DNA of 64,000 nt from Bacteriovoracaceae bacterium (GTDB taxonomy: Bacteria; Bdellovibrionota; Bacteriovoracia; Bacteriovoracales; Bacteriovoracaceae): contig JABIHA010000121.1 in the NCBI GenBank assembly GCA_018649885.1, positions 1-64,000 on the forward strand, given 5' to 3'. The notes below the pieces were generated by a model. That model was not told where the DNA came from. It searched no databases and was given only the letters and a program-made list of their open reading frames with translations. Shown here one piece after another: positions 7,785 to 16,756 of the stretch (positions are counted from its first letter, which is position 1; every line of letters begins with the position of its first letter). Made by a program: the position numbers and the translations under genes.

Positions 7785-8687
7785 ATGAAAATAGTGCTAA
7801 TTCTACTCTCTTTTAATTTATGTCTATCTGTCTGCCACGGCTCTGGACTTAAGTCTATTTGGTGGAATGTGGCGAGACTTGCTGTTCCCATTGGTGAAAG
7901 CCTTCCTCAAACAAGTGAAGAGATTGAGAGAAATTCTGAAGTTAATCGTGAGCTAATTAGTATTATTTCAAATGAAAATCCTGATGTTCTGATGATTGGA
8001 GAAGCTGTACCCACCGCCTTTAGTGAAAGCTTCAAGGCGAAGGCCCGTGAGGTGTATCCCTACCAACAATTTTTTAGATATAATCCCAGTGACAAAGTTT
8101 TTGGCTTCTACATTTTGGCAAAAGTGCCACCTAAGAATATCGTTAAACAACCTCTCCATTGGTTTCCACTCAACCTTGAAGCTGAGTACAAAGACAAATG
8201 GTTGTCTCCTTTTCCAGATGACCCTCACTCGAGAGATTATATCCAGCTAGATTTTGAGACAAATGAAGGGAATTTAAGTGTTGTGCCAATTCATCTGATG
8301 ATGCCGTGGGTTCAAATGATTGATCAAAAAGGTGTCCTCAAGGCCTCTTTCGCCATGTTTTATGATGCCTCCCACCCACAAATGATTCAGCTTCAAAACC
8401 TCATTAAAAAGCTGAGAGATCTCAAGAATTCCGGAGTGAGTTTCTTTGCCATGGGAGACTTCAACTTTCCTAAAAAAGTCTTATCTCAGCGCACTATGGG
8501 ATTTTTCTTTCTCTCCACCTTTTTTGATGAATTAGGCAGTACTGGGGGGACTTTTAAGGTTACGAAATATCAAATAAGGACACCACTGGATCTAGACCAG
8601 GCCTACGGAAGTGGAATTGAAAATGCTGTGTTAAGAAGGCTATCCTACTCCCATTCTGACCACTTTCCTATTCAACTCACGTTTTAA
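7785..8687 (+). CDS. Secreted endonuclease/exonuclease/phosphatase (EEP) family protein
   Basis: About 300 residues from ATG 7785, which opens a signal peptide (MKIVLILLSFNLCLSVCHG). An in-frame GTG at 7755 lacks a ribosome-binding site. EEP motifs appear in order: IWWNVAR, PDVLMIGEA (metal-binding Glu), DPHSRDYIQLDF, the catalytic AMGDFNFP (Asp, Asn) and a C-terminal SHSDHFPI (Asp-His pair). The family hydrolyses phosphodiesters (nucleic acids, phosphoinositides) with Mg2+. Secretion suggests an extracellular or periplasmic nuclease or phosphatase; the substrate is unknown. Confidence 0.82.
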   Translation: MKIVLILLSFNLCLSVCHGSGLKSIWWNVARLAVPIGESLPQTSEEIERNSEVNRELISIISNENPDVLMIGEAVPTAFSESFKAKAREVYPYQQFFRYNPSDKVFGFYILAKVPPKNIVKQPLHWFPLNLEAEYKDKWLSPFPDDPHSRDYIQLDFETNEGNLSVVPIHLMMPWVQMIDQKGVLKASFAMFYDASHPQMIQLQNLIKKLRDLKNSGVSFFAMGDFNFPKKVLSQRTMGFFFLSTFFDELGSTGGTFKVTKYQIRTPLDLDQAYGSGIENAVLRRLSYSHSDHFPIQLTF

Positions 8688-8753
8688 GTGCTTCCCCTTT
8701 CTATTTTGTTAGCATAAAATGTACTAGTAAAACAAAACTCAAAGGCATTTATT

Positions 8754-9062
8754 ATGAGGCGCTCCTGGGACCCAAAGACTCCATTTGAACTCTTCTTTAT
8801 TTATCCGCTAATTATGCCAATCATACTTTTTTCTTTAACTGTTGCCCTTGTTTGGATTAACTATGGAAACAAAGGACTCTTTTCAGGAAGAAATAGAGTG
8901 TTCACAATGCTGGGAATTTTCCCTTCAATACTTTTTTTGTTTGTATTTAATGACAACCAACTTGTTTTAAATAATAAGGCCTTACTGTATGGCGTTCCAT
9001 TCACACTACAAACAGTGCATACATTTAGTTGGTATTTTTCATTGAAAAAAATTAGATCTTAA
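8754..9062 (+). CDS. Small three-TM membrane protein
   Basis: 102 residues. Hydrophobic segments lie near residues 13-35, 50-65 and 75-95, with Arg/Lys at both ends (MRRSW... and KKIRS). No family recognised. RBS AAAGGC precedes the ATG. It follows the EEP gene on the same strand after 66 bp and overlaps the convergent HNH gene by 11 bp. Confidence 0.6.
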   Translation: MRRSWDPKTPFELFFIYPLIMPIILFSLTVALVWINYGNKGLFSGRNRVFTMLGIFPSILFLFVFNDNQLVLNNKALLYGVPFTLQTVHTFSWYFSLKKIRS

Positions 9063-9315
9063 GAAGACCCATCTTATAAAGTGCCAGGCATTTTATATTC
9101 CAAGCAAATGTTGGTTTTTTAAATTCTCCCTCTAAAAAGTCTGCTTTGTATTGATTACACCACCTATGAGAAATCTGGAGGTTACTGTCATCGTCATCGC
9201 CCCCTTTAGACTTAGGGGTAATATGATCTAAATTGGCGTGGTCCACACTGAGAATTTTGTGACCACAAATACCGCAGGTGCAACCTGGGAAATACCAATT
9301 TTTCGCAGAACCCAT
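9052..9315 (-). CDS. HNH endonuclease-like protein
   Basis: 87 residues. It has a zinc-binding CGICG pair near the N-terminus, then the HNH core LDHITPKSKGGDDDDSNLQISHRWCNQYKA: Asp-His of the beta-beta-alpha metal finger, the central Asn and the last His, plus a second Cys. Family members cut DNA with one metal ion. Small free-standing HNH proteins of this type occur in many genomes with no known target. No phage or intron context is seen here. Confidence 0.8.
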   Translation of the reverse strand: MGSAKNWYFPGCTCGICGHKILSVDHANLDHITPKSKGGDDDDSNLQISHRWCNQYKADFLEGEFKKPTFAWNIKCLALYKMGLLKI

Positions 9316-9331
9316 ATAGTTAGACGCCTAG

Positions 9332-9355
9332 GGCAGTGCCTATCTTGGCACTGCC
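9332..9355. terminator. Hairpin between histone-like and HNH genes
   Basis: Perfect 9-bp stem GGCAGTGCC/GGCACTGCC with a 6-base loop. On the - strand it follows the histone-like gene and precedes the HNH gene. Neither side has a U-run, so it may be an attenuator or RNA end rather than a canonical terminator. Confidence 0.45.
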
Positions 9356-9381
9356 TGCCATAAATTTCATTGATAAAAGAT

Positions 9382-9885
9382 TTACTTTGCTTTTTTTGCT
9401 ACTTTTTTTGTGGCCTTCTTTGCGACTTTTTTCTTAGCTACTTTCTTTGTGGCCTTCTTCGCAACTTTCTTAGTCGCCTTCTTTGCAACTTTCTTAGTTG
9501 CTTTCTTTGCAACTTTTTTAGTGGCCTTCTTTGCAACCTTCTTCTTAGTGGTTTTAGTTAAGCCTGAAGTTTTCTTTTTGATGTAGCCTTCAACTGTTTT
9601 TTTAATGCTTTCAAGTTCTTTGTGTTGAAGTTCAAAAATATTTTTAATTCTTTTTAACTCTTTATCTCTTAAAGCATTGAGTGCTTTTTTCTCTTTTTGA
9701 AAACTCTTTTGAACGTCACTTAAAGTTGAATTGATCATTTTTTCAACTTGCTTCTTTCTCTGAGCTTGCATTTTTTTAATATTTGTTAAAACACTTTGCA
9801 GTTCTTTATTTTTCAAAAGTTGCTGAAAGTTTTTTTCAAGATTACCAAAGGCTTTTAGTAAACTTTTCTTAGCTGTATTAGACAT
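9382..9885 (-). CDS. Lysine-rich histone H1-like DNA-binding protein
   Basis: 167 residues from ATG 9885, which is set by AAAGGAG 6-8 nt upstream. Residues 1-105 look like a long coiled coil rich in Lys, Glu and Leu (ESIKKTVEGYIKKK). The last 54 residues are KKVAKKAT repeats ending KKVAKKAK, as in bacterial histone H1-like proteins (AlgP/HctB-type tails) that wrap DNA through charge. A nucleoid-organising role is likely. It is divergent from an XRE regulator across a large dyad operator (9948-9997), suggesting controlled expression. Confidence 0.75.
   Translation of the reverse strand: MSNTAKKSLLKAFGNLEKNFQQLLKNKELQSVLTNIKKMQAQRKKQVEKMINSTLSDVQKSFQKEKKALNALRDKELKRIKNIFELQHKELESIKKTVEGYIKKKTSGLTKTTKKKVAKKATKKVAKKATKKVAKKATKKVAKKATKKVAKKKVAKKATKKVAKKAK
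9385..9546 (-). repeat. Coding repeat of KKVAKKAT octads
   Basis: About seven 21-24-bp units encode the Lys/Ala tail of the histone-like protein. One unit is shortened by one residue (KVAKKAT). The base repetition makes this prone to length change. Confidence 0.85.
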
Positions 9886-9947
9886 GATGTTCTCCTTTAA
9901 AAAGACTAGGTGAATCATATCACGAGCTGCACTGATTACAAGCCGTT

Positions 9948-9997
9948 AATGTAAATAGTGTTTTACATATTCAGCAATGTAAAACACTATTTACATT
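9948..9997. promoter_or_regulatory. Double dyad operator abutting the XRE start codon
   Basis: Two arms (9948-9968 and 9977-9997) form a perfect 21-bp inverted repeat with an 8-bp spacer. Each arm itself holds TGTAAA-N6-TTTACA, a symmetric operator-sized dyad (9950-9967 and 9978-9995), so the two sites are 28 bp apart. The right arm ends at the base before the GTG start. This is a likely autoregulatory site, also placed to control the divergent histone-like gene. Confidence 0.7.
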
Positions 9998-10231
9998 GTG
10001 AAAAACAAATTGCATAAAATTCGAAAAGACCACCAAATTACTCAAACCCAGCTAGCTGATAAGGTTCTCACCACACGGCAAACAATTTACTTGATTGAAA
10101 AAGATAAGGTCACTCCATCACTGGAGCTGGCCTTCAAATTGGCTCAATATTTCGAAATCTCTATAGAAGATATATTTATATACTCACCAAAGAGTGAAGG
10201 CAGCGAAGACGATCTATTTAGGATACACTAA
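9998..10231 (+). CDS. XRE-family (Cro/CI-like) transcriptional regulator
   Basis: 77 residues and essentially one helix-turn-helix domain: RKDHQITQTQLADKVLTTRQTIYLIEK, then PSLELAFKLAQYFEISIEDIF, as in the short YgzD/YozG-type regulators. It starts at GTG 9998. No ribosome-binding site is present and the frame closes 6 codons upstream, so a leaderless transcript is plausible. It sits next to a double dyad that it probably binds. Its stop overlaps the opposing gene by 4 bp. Confidence 0.85.
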   Translation: MKNKLHKIRKDHQITQTQLADKVLTTRQTIYLIEKDKVTPSLELAFKLAQYFEISIEDIFIYSPKSEGSEDDLFRIH

Positions 10232-12372
10232 GGCCTCCAGCCCTCAGTAACTTTCCCGCTTTCAGTAAGCCAAAGTCTTGTATTTGTAGGAAACGGACCC
10301 TTAAAAACTTTTGTTTGCCCACCTGGAAAGCTCAACTTTATTTTTGAGATGACTTTTGCATCTCCCAGCCCAAAATGCAGATAAAGTGAGTTCTGTCCCC
10401 CCTTACCTGAAGCTCCTTCAACTTGTCTTAAATAGAGTTTTCCGCCAGCGTAAACCCTCACCACTGTTCCAATAGCAGCTGTGTTGACACGCTTCTCACC
10501 CACCACCTTGATAGAAACAAAATTTCCTGAAATAGGACCGTTATAGGTATTAACCCCATTAGCATAAAAATCAACATCTCCGTCATTATCATAGTCAGAT
10601 GACGATATGCCAGCACCGTAAAAGGATCTGCCTACATCAATTCCCGCAAAATATGTATCAATTTTAAAGCTACCATCTCCTTTTCCCCAATAAAAATCTT
10701 GGGTCCTTCTTTCTCTTCCAGAGGTCAAAATGAGATCGGGCACTCCATCTAAGTTAAAATCACTAATCAGAGGTACAGCATGAATTTCTTGAAAGCGAAG
10801 ACCTGCACGGTTTTCAAGTCCCGTCCAATCACTCATAGAGCTTTCAAATTTTCCATCTGCTTTTTGCAGTAAAATTTGAGTTTTATTTGAAGCTTTATAA
10901 TATCTAGGGTGAGCAAGATTGGCCTGGATATTATCCCAATCTCCATCACCATCAAGGTCTGACCATCCAGCACTGATAGTGTGTCCTCTATATTTAGGCG
11001 CCACACCAGCAAGGTTCAAATCTCTGCCAATCTCTTTAAATCTAGTGCCACCAATATTTTCAAATAGTAGGTTTCTTTCCATCTTGTAACTAGTCACTTG
11101 AATATCAATATCCCCATCGCTATCAAAATCAATGGGAATAGCACTTCTTCCAGGCATTCCAAAGCCAGCGATACCCACCTCTTTGCTAACCTCTGTAAAA
11201 GTGCCATTACCGTTATTTCTATAGAGAGCATCATCGAAGTAGGCCCCCTTAATACAAAGGCCATTTGTCACATAGAGATCTATATTTCCATCAGCATTGT
11301 AATCAAGCCAGGCCCCCGATCTACTTTTGGTGAATTTACCAAGCTTACAAAATCTTTTTTGATGAGCAGTGAGTGCTATTCCAGAGGCATCACTAACATC
11401 TTTAAATGTTCCATCACAATTTGATTTGTAAAGACGATTGGGAACAGTATCTTTTTCGTTAAATAGAAATAAATCTAGACAGCTATCGCCATTATAATCG
11501 GCCCAACTGCCTCCACTGGCCTTTATTCCAGAGAGTCCAGCCTTTTCAGTGACATCTGAAAATCCAAGTCCACCCAAGTTCTTATAGAGCTTTGGACCAT
11601 CGATGAGAAGATCATCAAACCCGTCGTGATTGTAATCCCCCCAGTTGACATGACTTGAGATGGCAGGCATGGATCTTTTAAAATACTTTTTTGAATTTTT
11701 ATGACGGTACTTCACATAGAGTTTTATCTGATACTTTCGGGATAGCCTTTTAACGGCCCCTTGATACAATCTCCTGGTTTCAACAGTAGGTAGGTGAACA
11801 ACAGCAGGGCAATTATTCCAATTCTTACATTTTGCATTTGAATCCATCTGCCATACAGGAGCAGATTTCCTTTTCACATGATGGGCCACAAAAATATACT
11901 CAGGGTTTGGTATATCTACAGGGCGATCAAGAATATAGTCGACCCACTTACCAGGGATCACATCCTGAGAACAACGAGTTCCCTCCCAAAGAGGCTTTTT
12001 GTGCCAAAAATGAAAACCATTGTGGCCAAAGTCGCGGTAAAGGCCGGCTTTTAATTTCTGAAATGGAAGTGCTGATTTTGAATCCCACTTAACAGAGAAA
12101 CCTATGATTTTTGCTGGAGCTTTTAAATCGAATCTCATCCCTTCATAGAAAGGATGATCCAAAACCCGGTATCCACTTTTTTTTCCATTTACACGAGGAT
12201 TTAGGCTTTTTATATTGGTCCCCGCTGAAGCCCCACTGCTCCACTGTAGTACTTCAACATCATGCTGGATTTTATTGTTGGCGCTTCCACAAACTGCGTA
12301 AAGATTTGTACCTGCCACAAAGATAGTAAAAATTAAAAATACTACATTGAAATTCCTTGAACCTCTCAACAT
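10228..12372 (-). CDS. Secreted FG-GAP/VCBS repeat protein with C-terminal UnbV domain
   Basis: 714 residues; signal peptide in the first 26 (VVFLIFTIFVAGTNLYA); RBS AGGAGAG. From about residue 240 to 600 there are repeated calcium-loop motifs such as DYNHDGFDDLL, DYNGDSCLDLFLF, DFDSDGDIDIQV and DLDGDGDWDN, typical of FG-GAP/VCBS propeller blades. The end (IGTVVRVYAGGK ... LYLHFGLGDA) matches the ASPIC/UnbV domain of the CRTAC1 family. The N-terminal 200 residues are unassigned. Probably a calcium-bound extracellular or surface beta-propeller for adhesion; the role is inferred. Confidence 0.82.
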   Translation of the reverse strand: MLRGSRNFNVVFLIFTIFVAGTNLYAVCGSANNKIQHDVEVLQWSSGASAGTNIKSLNPRVNGKKSGYRVLDHPFYEGMRFDLKAPAKIIGFSVKWDSKSALPFQKLKAGLYRDFGHNGFHFWHKKPLWEGTRCSQDVIPGKWVDYILDRPVDIPNPEYIFVAHHVKRKSAPVWQMDSNAKCKNWNNCPAVVHLPTVETRRLYQGAVKRLSRKYQIKLYVKYRHKNSKKYFKRSMPAISSHVNWGDYNHDGFDDLLIDGPKLYKNLGGLGFSDVTEKAGLSGIKASGGSWADYNGDSCLDLFLFNEKDTVPNRLYKSNCDGTFKDVSDASGIALTAHQKRFCKLGKFTKSRSGAWLDYNADGNIDLYVTNGLCIKGAYFDDALYRNNGNGTFTEVSKEVGIAGFGMPGRSAIPIDFDSDGDIDIQVTSYKMERNLLFENIGGTRFKEIGRDLNLAGVAPKYRGHTISAGWSDLDGDGDWDNIQANLAHPRYYKASNKTQILLQKADGKFESSMSDWTGLENRAGLRFQEIHAVPLISDFNLDGVPDLILTSGRERRTQDFYWGKGDGSFKIDTYFAGIDVGRSFYGAGISSSDYDNDGDVDFYANGVNTYNGPISGNFVSIKVVGEKRVNTAAIGTVVRVYAGGKLYLRQVEGASGKGGQNSLYLHFGLGDAKVISKIKLSFPGGQTKVFKGPFPTNTRLWLTESGKVTEGWRP

Positions 12373-12531
12373 CTCTTCTCTCCTATTTATCCCTTGAAAG
12401 CTTCCCGAAGGCCTTCAATACTCGGAATGTAGCAGGATTAAGAAATTACTGGGAAAAATTGAAATTTTTTCTTATATTGAAAAAAGAAAAACAAGGCCTA
12501 GTCTGTAATAATTGCACTTTTGAGGGTTAAA

Positions 12532-13404
12532 TTATTTTAGTGGGCAATCAGTTTGTTGATGATTCCAAATCCCTGACTCATCAAAACAATTGTAGAGCTT
12601 AGAAAGCTGTGAGGTGTAATTGTGAGTAGAAACTTGAGAGCTTGATACTCCGATTACCCGTCCCGTTTGCTCATCGAGTGCCGGTGAGCCTGAGCTCCCA
12701 GGAAGAATAGAGCACCTATGGGGAAAAGTTTCATAAAAGAAAAGTCCATTGTCTTTCTCTGACTTAATGCTAACTTTCCTCAATTTAGGTGCCTTAAGTA
12801 TCTGACAAGTTGAAATATATAAATGGTTTGAATCAACTGAAATAGGAAAATTTGGTATCACTATAGTCTGCTCTTCAAATAACTCTATACCGTCGTATAG
12901 CTCAAATGGAGTTGCGTACTGCTTTACTTCCCCTACAGACTTTTTAGATTCTAAGATCGCAAAGTCTCTCTTTCTCCTTGTGGCCAGTTTAATTTTTTTG
13001 ATTCGAATACTTCCTTTCTTTTTTCCATTTAAAAAATGGATATTTTCCAGATAGTCTTTATCAATAACCAAGTCCTCTGGTCCAAGCTTCCCGTCATACC
13101 TTGTGTCGACTCTACTGGAGTTAGGATCTTTTTTTATACAATGACCTGCTGTTATAAAGTAAGCAGGAGCCTGATCTCCAGCCCCTTGATCAATGAAAAA
13201 ACCGTTGCACTGAGCATACCTAAGTGTTCCCACACCCGAGTACATGAGTCTGGTACTAGGAACAGATTTTTTATCTACTCGCACCCAATTCACATCAGGT
13301 TTTTTATAACGTTTGGCCTTTAATGCAACTCCCTGTTCATTAAAAAGGGTTGAGTGGGCATTAGCGCAAAAAAACAATGTAATTACAAATAGTTGAAGTT
13401 TAAT
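12532..13404 (-). CDS. Secreted trypsin-like serine protease with ATT start
   Basis: The chymotrypsin-fold triad is visible: TAGHC (His88), RDFAILE (Asp147) and GSSGSPAL (Ser238), with V8/glutamyl-endopeptidase-like spacing. A TAAGGAG ribosome-binding site ends 6 nt before the ATT codon at 13404. From there a full signal peptide follows (IKLQLFVITLFFCANAHS). No ATG, GTG or TTG exists in frame before TTG 13377, which would cut the signal peptide to almost nothing. ATT initiation, as known for infC, is therefore the best reading. Alternatively the ATG was mutated or misread. Likely an exported protease. Confidence 0.78.
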   Translation of the reverse strand: MKLQLFVITLFFCANAHSTLFNEQGVALKAKRYKKPDVNWVRVDKKSVPSTRLMYSGVGTLRYAQCNGFFIDQGAGDQAPAYFITAGHCIKKDPNSSRVDTRYDGKLGPEDLVIDKDYLENIHFLNGKKKGSIRIKKIKLATRRKRDFAILESKKSVGEVKQYATPFELYDGIELFEEQTIVIPNFPISVDSNHLYISTCQILKAPKLRKVSIKSEKDNGLFFYETFPHRCSILPGSSGSPALDEQTGRVIGVSSSQVSTHNYTSQLSKLYNCFDESGIWNHQQTDCPLK

Positions 13405-13509
13405 TTTTTTCTCCTTACCAAGATCACCAGAATTTCAGTTTTTGGAAGGGTTTGGCAACAATGATTGGTCTTATTTGAAGTTATTACAAGCTAAATGAAG
13501 ATGCTCTTT

Positions 13510-14355
13510 CTAATTAATAAAGTCTTTTAGAGTATCGTAGACTTCATCGGGCGCATCGTGATGAACGAAATGAGAGGCCTTAGAAATAAGATGAAGTCTT
13601 CCATTTTGGCAATACTTTAGACTAGGTGCTGCCATCTTCACTCTTACAAATGGATCTTTTTCTCCCCAGATAACAAGAGTTGGCACTTTTATGGGCGACT
13701 TGTAATTGTAAGTCACACTTCTAAAGGCGGCTCGGTACCAATTGAGCATTCCTGTAAAGGCCCCTTTTTGTGACCATGCTTTCACATAGTCGCTGCCGCC
13801 TAGATCACATATATGATGGTTCTTTGTTCCTTTAGATGTAGCCTTGGCAAAATGCTTGAAGTTTTTAAATGACCAAATTTTTTCTGGAAGAAAGGGAAGC
13901 TGCATAAAAAACATATACCAACTAGATCGAAGTTGTTTTGGATTAGTCAGAATCTCTTTAAGAAAAACATCTGGGTGTGGAACGTTTAATACTGCTGCTT
14001 TTTTAATATTATCACCATGATTAGCGGCAAGCGCCCACGTAACAGCTGCTCCCCAGTCGTGACCAATGACTGTCGCCTTTTCTCGTTTTTCTGATTTGAT
14101 CAGTCCCAAGATATCCGCAGTTAGCTCTTTCATTTTATAAGCATTAATTTTTTTAGGGCGATCACTTAAATTGTACCCTCTTTGATCGGGAATCAACACG
14201 CGGTATCCACACTCCGCAAATTTTTTTCCAATATACTCCCAGCTTTTCCAAAATTCAGGAAAGCCATGTAAAAAAATCAATAGCTCTCCATCTTCTGGAC
14301 CAGAAACTTTAACATGGAGTTTTATACCATTGGTGTTTACAAACTTTGATTCCAT
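13510..14355 (-). CDS. Alpha/beta hydrolase, epoxide-hydrolase-like
   Basis: 281 residues with no signal peptide. The oxyanion motif is HGFPEFW (30-36), the nucleophile elbow is GHDWGAAV with Asp100 as nucleophile, the acid is Asp234 (GEKDPF) and the base His262 (SHFVHHDAP). An Asp nucleophile with HGFPE(F)W is typical of soluble epoxide hydrolases and haloacetate dehalogenases. The cap domain covers roughly 130-205. It opens an epoxide or removes a halide by an ester intermediate; the substrate is unknown. It is separated from the helicase gene upstream by a terminator. Confidence 0.82.
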   Translation of the reverse strand: MESKFVNTNGIKLHVKVSGPEDGELLIFLHGFPEFWKSWEYIGKKFAECGYRVLIPDQRGYNLSDRPKKINAYKMKELTADILGLIKSEKREKATVIGHDWGAAVTWALAANHGDNIKKAAVLNVPHPDVFLKEILTNPKQLRSSWYMFFMQLPFLPEKIWSFKNFKHFAKATSKGTKNHHICDLGGSDYVKAWSQKGAFTGMLNWYRAAFRSVTYNYKSPIKVPTLVIWGEKDPFVRVKMAAPSLKYCQNGRLHLISKASHFVHHDAPDEVYDTLKDFIN

Positions 14356-14372
14356 TTCCTCTCCAATTTTCG

Positions 14373-14398
14373 AAAAAAGGGGGGGACTTCCCCCCTTT
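14373..14398 (-). terminator. Rho-independent terminator after the helicase gene
   Basis: On the - strand, AAAGGGGGG, a short loop, CCCCCCC, then TTTTTT. It is 6 bp past the helicase stop and before the hydrolase start. Confidence 0.88.
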
Positions 14399-14403
14399 AG
14401 ACA

Positions 14404-16599
14404 TTAAATCAAATGACTTTTTTCTCCTGAGTAAAGTACCCAGAGTTGATGAATCGCCCTAGTGGCGGCCAAGTACAACCTCTTTCTAGTTCGATTTCGT
14501 ACAGGATAGTTTTCAATATTAGCATCGGGAATGACAACATAATCAAACTCAAGCCCTTTGACTTGATCCACTGTACTAATATCGATTCCTGGCTGAAAAT
14601 TAAACTCAAAATCCACAATCAGTCTGACAGGTCCTATTTCTCTTAGAGCAGAATAAATTTCACCCGCAGTTTTCATCTCATTGCATATGATAGCAATTGA
14701 TGCTTTGGGTTCAGCAATGACAAGATCAGAGAGTGCTTCATATAAAACAAGGCAAGCTTGTTCCAGGTGAGGCAAGTGATCGATCCTGACAGGTGAGCCG
14801 ACCCTACCTGCACTTGGTAAATTTGTCGGTGCAAGGGGCCCAAGGATGTGATGAGAGAATTCAACAATTGTACTGGGAGAGCGATAAGAGATGGCCAGCT
14901 CTGAAGCTGATGCATCCTGTGCCCCCAGATTTGAAAGAACATGATCCCATGATATAAAGTTCGTTGTTTTATCAATTTGCTGAGCACTATCTCCGGCCAC
15001 TGTCACCTGTCCTCCAGGTGCCAAGAATTTAGAAATCACTTGAAGTTCAACTGAGCTCAACTCTTGCGCTTCATCGAGAACAATATGCTTAAATTTTCGG
15101 GCCCTCCCCTTAGGAGCATTCAGTGCAGAGGTTTTTAACTCAAGCAGCTTAAGACAAAGTGCAAAGTCTTCGCCATCAACTGTCTGGGCCAAATCAAAAT
15201 TAGTTTGTGCTTCTACACTTTGACTATCGATGCCCTTAGTTTTTGAGCTCTCATCCCTTTCTTTCAATTGACGATTTGTGTGTTCAAGAAGTCTTTCAAC
15301 CATTCTCCCACTAATTTCGGGCTGACTTGTAAGAGTCATAAGTAGTTTTTTATCTGAAAGCACTTCAAGTAGATCTTCCCACACAAAGAAGGTGGAATGA
15401 ATCATTTGCTCAACATGAAATTTAGCTGTGGCCTGAATATTTTTTAGCTTTTCCACTTTTTTCAAACGAATCAAAAGGCATTGATCCGAAAACTCATTGA
15501 ATACACTTTGCAATATAGCTCCATCATCAAGTTTCAATAACTGCTCAGAAAACTTAAACGTAAGTTTACCAATATGCTCCCCCAGAAGTGTAAGCATCGC
15601 CGGATGTCTTTTTACCATTCTGACATCCTCGGGCGTCTCTAAGCATAGTCTTTTTGGCAAATCCGCCACAACCTTTCTCGCCTGAAGCTCGATCCAGTGA
15701 CTGGAAGTTTTCACATTCACTTTTTCAATGCCTACACTCGAAAGTAGGGTGTGAGAAAGTTTAATTAGCCCTTTATGAGGGACCAGAACTAATGCCTGGC
15801 TTTGTGCTAACCCATCACTACATAGTTGGGCAATACGATATAAGGCCACTGTGGTCTTTCCACTTCCAGCTCCGCCAGTAATAAGTAAAGGCCTGGTGGC
15901 GTCAGCTTGTACAATGGCATATTGATCTCTATCCAATAGTCCAAGTACATCGGGAGTAGAAAACCCACTGGCGCCTAGACCCAATTTTCTGGTGGCACTC
16001 CCCTGCCCTCCCGAGAATTTCTCGCAAAGCTTGTGTAGGTTAATCCATTTCCCATCTTTTTTGACATAGGTTTTTCCCGCCCTATCAACTCGGTGGATTT
16101 TTCCTCCGTATATAGTCAGTATTGACGACTCCTCTACCACTCCTGAGATGACTTTTTTGGGAAGCTCTAACTCAAAGTTCTCTCCCTCTTTAAAGTCGTA
16201 GAAGATTCTCGATATGGGTGCTTTTTTCCAGTCGACAATACGAAAGTCACCCTCTGCCTCAATAAAAGAGGTGTGGCCTAAAAATATATCTTTTGACTCT
16301 CCATTTTGAACAATTCTCATATACCCAAAATAAGGTGAATTTAAATCGGGCGTTTTAATTTTTTGTGAATACCTACTCGCAAGTTGATACTGTAAATTGA
16401 GTTGGTAAAATAATCCCCCTAAGTCCTCTTCCTTTCCCACTTTAATTTCTTCTTTAATTTGGGCAATGGTTGTGTGGATTAGATCGAGATCGGCCCCCTT
16501 CTTTTCTGGGGCACTGGTAATTGTCTTTAACACTTCATCTAAGTACTGTTCATGTTTAACAAGAAAATGAATTTCTAACTCAGATAATTCTTCACCCAT
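14404..16599 (-). CDS. HelD-like superfamily 1 (UvrD/Rep-type) helicase/ATPase
   Basis: 731 residues from ATG 16599; AGAGGAG lies 7 nt before it, while the upstream ATG at 16605 is too close to that site. The N-terminal helical pair is followed by PYFGYMRI and IFLGHTSF...RIVDWKKAPISRIFYD, the HelD/helicase IV signature. Walker A GGAGSGKTT is near residue 242, motif II VLDEAQELS and motif VI-like YLAATRAIHQLWVL are near the end. HelD proteins bind RNA polymerase and release it from stalled complexes; others are DNA helicases. Transcription ends at a strong terminator. Confidence 0.82.
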   Translation of the reverse strand: MGEELSELEIHFLVKHEQYLDEVLKTITSAPEKKGADLDLIHTTIAQIKEEIKVGKEEDLGGLFYQLNLQYQLASRYSQKIKTPDLNSPYFGYMRIVQNGESKDIFLGHTSFIEAEGDFRIVDWKKAPISRIFYDFKEGENFELELPKKVISGVVEESSILTIYGGKIHRVDRAGKTYVKKDGKWINLHKLCEKFSGGQGSATRKLGLGASGFSTPDVLGLLDRDQYAIVQADATRPLLITGGAGSGKTTVALYRIAQLCSDGLAQSQALVLVPHKGLIKLSHTLLSSVGIEKVNVKTSSHWIELQARKVVADLPKRLCLETPEDVRMVKRHPAMLTLLGEHIGKLTFKFSEQLLKLDDGAILQSVFNEFSDQCLLIRLKKVEKLKNIQATAKFHVEQMIHSTFFVWEDLLEVLSDKKLLMTLTSQPEISGRMVERLLEHTNRQLKERDESSKTKGIDSQSVEAQTNFDLAQTVDGEDFALCLKLLELKTSALNAPKGRARKFKHIVLDEAQELSSVELQVISKFLAPGGQVTVAGDSAQQIDKTTNFISWDHVLSNLGAQDASASELAISYRSPSTIVEFSHHILGPLAPTNLPSAGRVGSPVRIDHLPHLEQACLVLYEALSDLVIAEPKASIAIICNEMKTAGEIYSALREIGPVRLIVDFEFNFQPGIDISTVDQVKGLEFDYVVIPDANIENYPVRNRTRKRLYLAATRAIHQLWVLYSGEKSHLI

Positions 16600-16667
16600 A
16601 GGCATACTCCTCTTTTCATTTGATTCGACAAGGTCATGGATTAAATTTATAGTGCAAACAGAGGTGG

Positions 16668-16694
16668 AAATCAATGCGCTGCGTGCATTGATTT
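16668..16694. promoter_or_regulatory. 10-bp inverted repeat upstream of the helicase gene
   Basis: AAATCAATGC-N7-GCATTGATTT. It lies about 70 bp before the helicase start and 60 bp after the small secreted gene's stop. There is no U-run. It may be an operator or an RNA hairpin; no further support. Confidence 0.35.
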
Positions 16695-16756
16695 AAATCC
16701 AGAATTTTGTTATATTCAGTCTATGGCGAGATGGGTGATTAGAGATTTTGTCTAGT

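Noticed and set aside
8754..9315. Homing HNH element in the 8.7-9.3 kb region
   Set aside because: No intron, intein or phage neighbours, and the adjacent genes are intact.
9370..9561. Cys/Leu-rich frame on the + strand
   Set aside because: Complement of the KKVAKKAT repeats of the histone-like gene; amino-acid pattern is a by-product.
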